A DNA stretch of 64,000 nt from NCBI RefSeq assembly GCF_024166365.1, contig NC_064825.1, positions 105,910,480 through 105,974,479 of the forward strand, read 5' to 3'. Within the stretch, counting starts at the first letter, position 1, and every line of letters starts with the position of its first letter. This document shows, piece by piece, positions 61,690 through 64,000 of the stretch. This DNA comes from Elephas maximus indicus. Lineage: Eukaryota > Chordata > Mammalia > Proboscidea > Elephantidae. The position numbers and the translations under genes were made by a program. The notes beneath the pieces were generated by a model. That model was not told where the DNA came from and did no database searches. It saw nothing but the letters and a program-made list of their open reading frames with translations.

Positions 61690-63140
61690 TTTATAATGAA
61701 AAAAAATAATACTGAATGTTTTTTCATATGTTTAAGTGATGATTTTACTCTTTTTGTGTGAAGTATTGTATGTTTGGTACATTTTTCTATTTTGTTTTTC
61801 ACTTCTTGATAAAAAAATTTTTTTTTAAATACTTAAGGTTATTTTATTTATATGGGAAATGATCACTTTATCTGAGATATGATCTATAAAAATTTTCCCC
61901 ACCTTATTAATTATATTTTGGCATGACTTTTGGTACTTGTTCATTTTTAACATGTAGAACTATTTACTTTTACATATTTGATTTCTGATCAATCACTTGT
62001 GTTCTTCATTCTAATTTTAGTCATAATGAGACAGACCTTTATTACTCCAAAATTTTATTTTAAGAAATCTTTCATTTAGAATTATTGTTTAGTTCTCTGA
62101 GTTATTCAAACAAATATACCATTTGGAGTCTTCCCTGCTGTAGTATAAAATATTAACAAAAATTTATCCTTTTTCCTCGAAGACTGCCCAAGTATCCAAA
62201 TAACATTTATTTTAAAAGTCCATATTTCATCTATTTCATTTGCTATCTTTATTCTATGATCAATTCTCATCTGTATTTGAGTCTTCCATTTATGGAATCA
62301 GAAGATCTCGCTGCTTACACACAATGAAACACTGATCAAGTTATGAGATTTTAGAATTCCCTTTTATCTGAATTACTTCTGGGATGTACACTTCTGTAGT
62401 TCAAGCCTAGCTGACGTTTCACCCCATTGCTATGCTCTGTCACACCTGATTCCCATGGAAGGCCTTGGTCACCACCCACTCTTCACTTATCATCCTTGTT
62501 TTCAAGTCATAATTTCTGATATCTTTCAATTAATTCCTCTAATCACTCTCTGTTATTAAAATATTACAGAGTTTTCCTACCCTGGAGATGGTAGATAGAT
62601 GATAGACAGAAAAACACTTTATACAATATTTTGGTTAGTAGTAGAAACATATATAATATGCCATAAATTTCAGGGTTGATGGTAAATATAAACCCTTAGA
62701 AATCACTATTTACTAAATTATAGGAAGTAACATCCTATTTTCACAAGGGGAAATTTAACTTCAAGCCAACATTCTTAGAGTACTAAGTTTCAAACAGATT
62801 TAAAGTCTTGAAGCTAAAGTATTTTATGACAATAAACATACCATTTTCCTGGAATCTTGCCTCTCGTCTCAGCTGGAATTATATAAGAATCTAATCTTCT
62901 CCTAGAAAAACTCTGGTGATGTAGTGGTTAAGAGCTACATCTGCTAACCAAAAGGTCGGCAGTTCGAATCCTTTAGGCACTCCTTGGAAACTTTGTAGGG
63001 CACTTCTACTCTGACCTATAGGGTTGCTATGAGTCAGAATCAACTCGATGGCAATGGGTTTGGTTTTTCTGGTTTTAATTTTTTTTTCTCCTAAATGAAG
63101 TTTAATAGGATTCACATCTTAAAAATGGGTCCTGAGAATA
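61690..63140 (-). repeat. Inverted partial duplicate unit D
   Basis: The reverse complement aligns with unit A pieces at 7020-7185, 8257-8320, 11754-11800, 12645-12785 and 13190-14400, in that order, and also with 34795-34940 of unit B at its outer end. It lacks the LTRs, RTEs, long microsatellite and SINEs found between those pieces in unit A. It has one private SINE at 62908-63065. No gene. Confidence 0.88.
62908..63065 (+). repeat. AfroSINE-type SINE, well preserved, in unit D
   Basis: tRNA-like A-box region gtagtggttaagagc and B-box ggcagttcgaatcc are both clear, and the tail reads atcaactcgatggcaatggg. The relatively clean sequence suggests a younger insertion. Confidence 0.93.
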
Positions 63141-64000
63141 AGGAGAGGCAGACGAAGATGGCGGAATAGACAGATGCTTCTGTCGAACCCTTTTTACAAT
63201 AAAGACACAAAAAAACAAGTGAAATGAGTATATTTGTGACAAGCTGGGAGCCCTGAGCATCAAAGGCAAGCTTAGACAACGAACTGAGGGGCAGGGGAAG
63301 GAAGAGACCGTTTAGAAGTAGAGAGGAGTTGCCAGACCTGAATCGCGGGGAGCCCTAAGGCGCCAATCCTGGAGCGGCTGCAGCAGTGGCAGCGGCTGCG
63401 ATGGGCTGGTCCTAGCTTTGGGCCGCAGTTTCCTCAGGGAGAAGCAGCCAGCCACACAGCCCACTCACACCTCCGGAACCTGAGCAGAAGGGTGCTCTCT
63501 GCAAAAGCTAGGTACTTGCGGATATTTTACCGCACCCCCCCACCCCCAACCCAGCTTCAGAGGCTGAATCCCTAGGCCTGAGATAGACCCTGGTGAGCAC
63601 CTGGAGCCATCCTCCTGGCCTTGGGGAAGGAAAAAGTTTCCAGCTGGTGGGAAAAGATAATTTGCTAGCTCCATTAACTGGGGGAGCTCAGGACAGAAGC
63701 TGCTCCTGTCCAGGCATAAACTGTCTGTGGACCTTGAGGACATGTTCTTCTGCATGGACCAGGGTGGGCCTATTTCAGGAGAATATGCCTTTGTTGGCAA
63801 ACTCCAACCATTTCAGCAGTGTGGTGAAGAGGTAGGTGTTTGACGTTTGACATTGCTTTGCCTGTTAAACAAGGTCCTCACCTACCCACAACAGGGACCT
63901 AAGGACTGGCAGCTCCACTCCGGTCACAAAGACACCCACAACAGGGGTCCAGGGATAACTGGTACTTCCCAGTCCTTACAACAAAAACTTCGGGTGCCCA
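63141..64000 (+). mobile_element. L1 LINE 5' end (5'UTR), continuing beyond the window
   Basis: Starts near gaggcagacgaagatggcgg, the kind of start motif seen at L1 5' ends, and continues as GC-rich 5'UTR-like sequence. It differs from the 5'UTRs at 22.3-23.1 and 44.0-44.9 kb. ORFs in this stretch (63465-63800 minus, 63593-63835 plus) are taken as chance. ORF1 and ORF2 would lie past the right edge. Confidence 0.75.

Noticed and set aside
62908..63065. tRNA gene, from clear A-box and B-box motifs
   Set aside because: The boxes belong to a dispersed SINE with a long non-tRNA body and tail found more than twenty times here. No cloverleaf with acceptor pairing was found.
63465..63835. Overlapping 111- and 80-codon ORFs on opposite strands
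   Set aside because: They lie in GC-rich L1 5'UTR, where stop codons are rare by composition.
1..64000. A novel defence, biosynthetic or other unknown gene system
   Set aside because: Apart from the ORs, every long coding-like stretch traces to L1, RTE or ERV-L. No unexplained conserved ORF cluster was found.

Overview
This is mammalian, AT-rich, gene-poor DNA. The organism is most likely an afrotherian, probably an elephant or close relative. That rests on more than twenty copies of a tRNA-like SINE whose tail (consensus near ctatgagtcggaatcgac) looks like the AfroSINE/PSINE type, together with several RTE (BovB-like) LINEs and L1 elements. The assignment comes from recognising the repeat families, not from a search.

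The only protein-coding host genes seen are class II olfactory receptors (ORs) of family 10, closest in my judgement to OR10AG1. There are three paralogues on the minus strand, each in a large duplicated unit. Copy A (1369-2310) is an intact 313-codon single-exon reading frame. Copy B (29236-30210) is broken by an 8-bp tandem duplication and a 10-bp insertion. Copy C (48015-48955) is broken by a Trp-to-TGA change and a 1-nt deletion. Units B and C also each carry a C-terminal scrap of an older OR (near 27.08 and 46.31 kb).

Layout: unit A 0-8.3 kb (OR, upstream flank, LTR). 8.3-15.3 kb: nested SINE/RTE insertions, a (TCCA)n array, and sequence that reappears inverted at 61.7-63.1 kb. 15.3-23.1 kb: minus-strand L1 interrupted by an ERV-L remnant. 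Unit B 23.1-35.4 kb. 35.6-44.9 kb: second minus-strand L1, paralogous to the first, with an RTE inside. Unit C 44.9-53.15 kb. 53.15-57.3 kb: mostly unassigned. 57.3-61.7 kb: plus-strand L1. 61.7-63.14 kb: inverted partial unit D. From 63.14 kb: the 5' end of another L1 running off the window.

Shared and private insertions let the history be read within the window. The two L1s share two SINEs, so they were duplicated together with the receptor unit. One LTR is in B and C but not A. One L1 is in B but not C. Unit D has empty sites for most insertions seen in A. I found no novel enzymatic or defence system. What is noteworthy is the birth-and-death record of an OR tandem array and its layered transposons.
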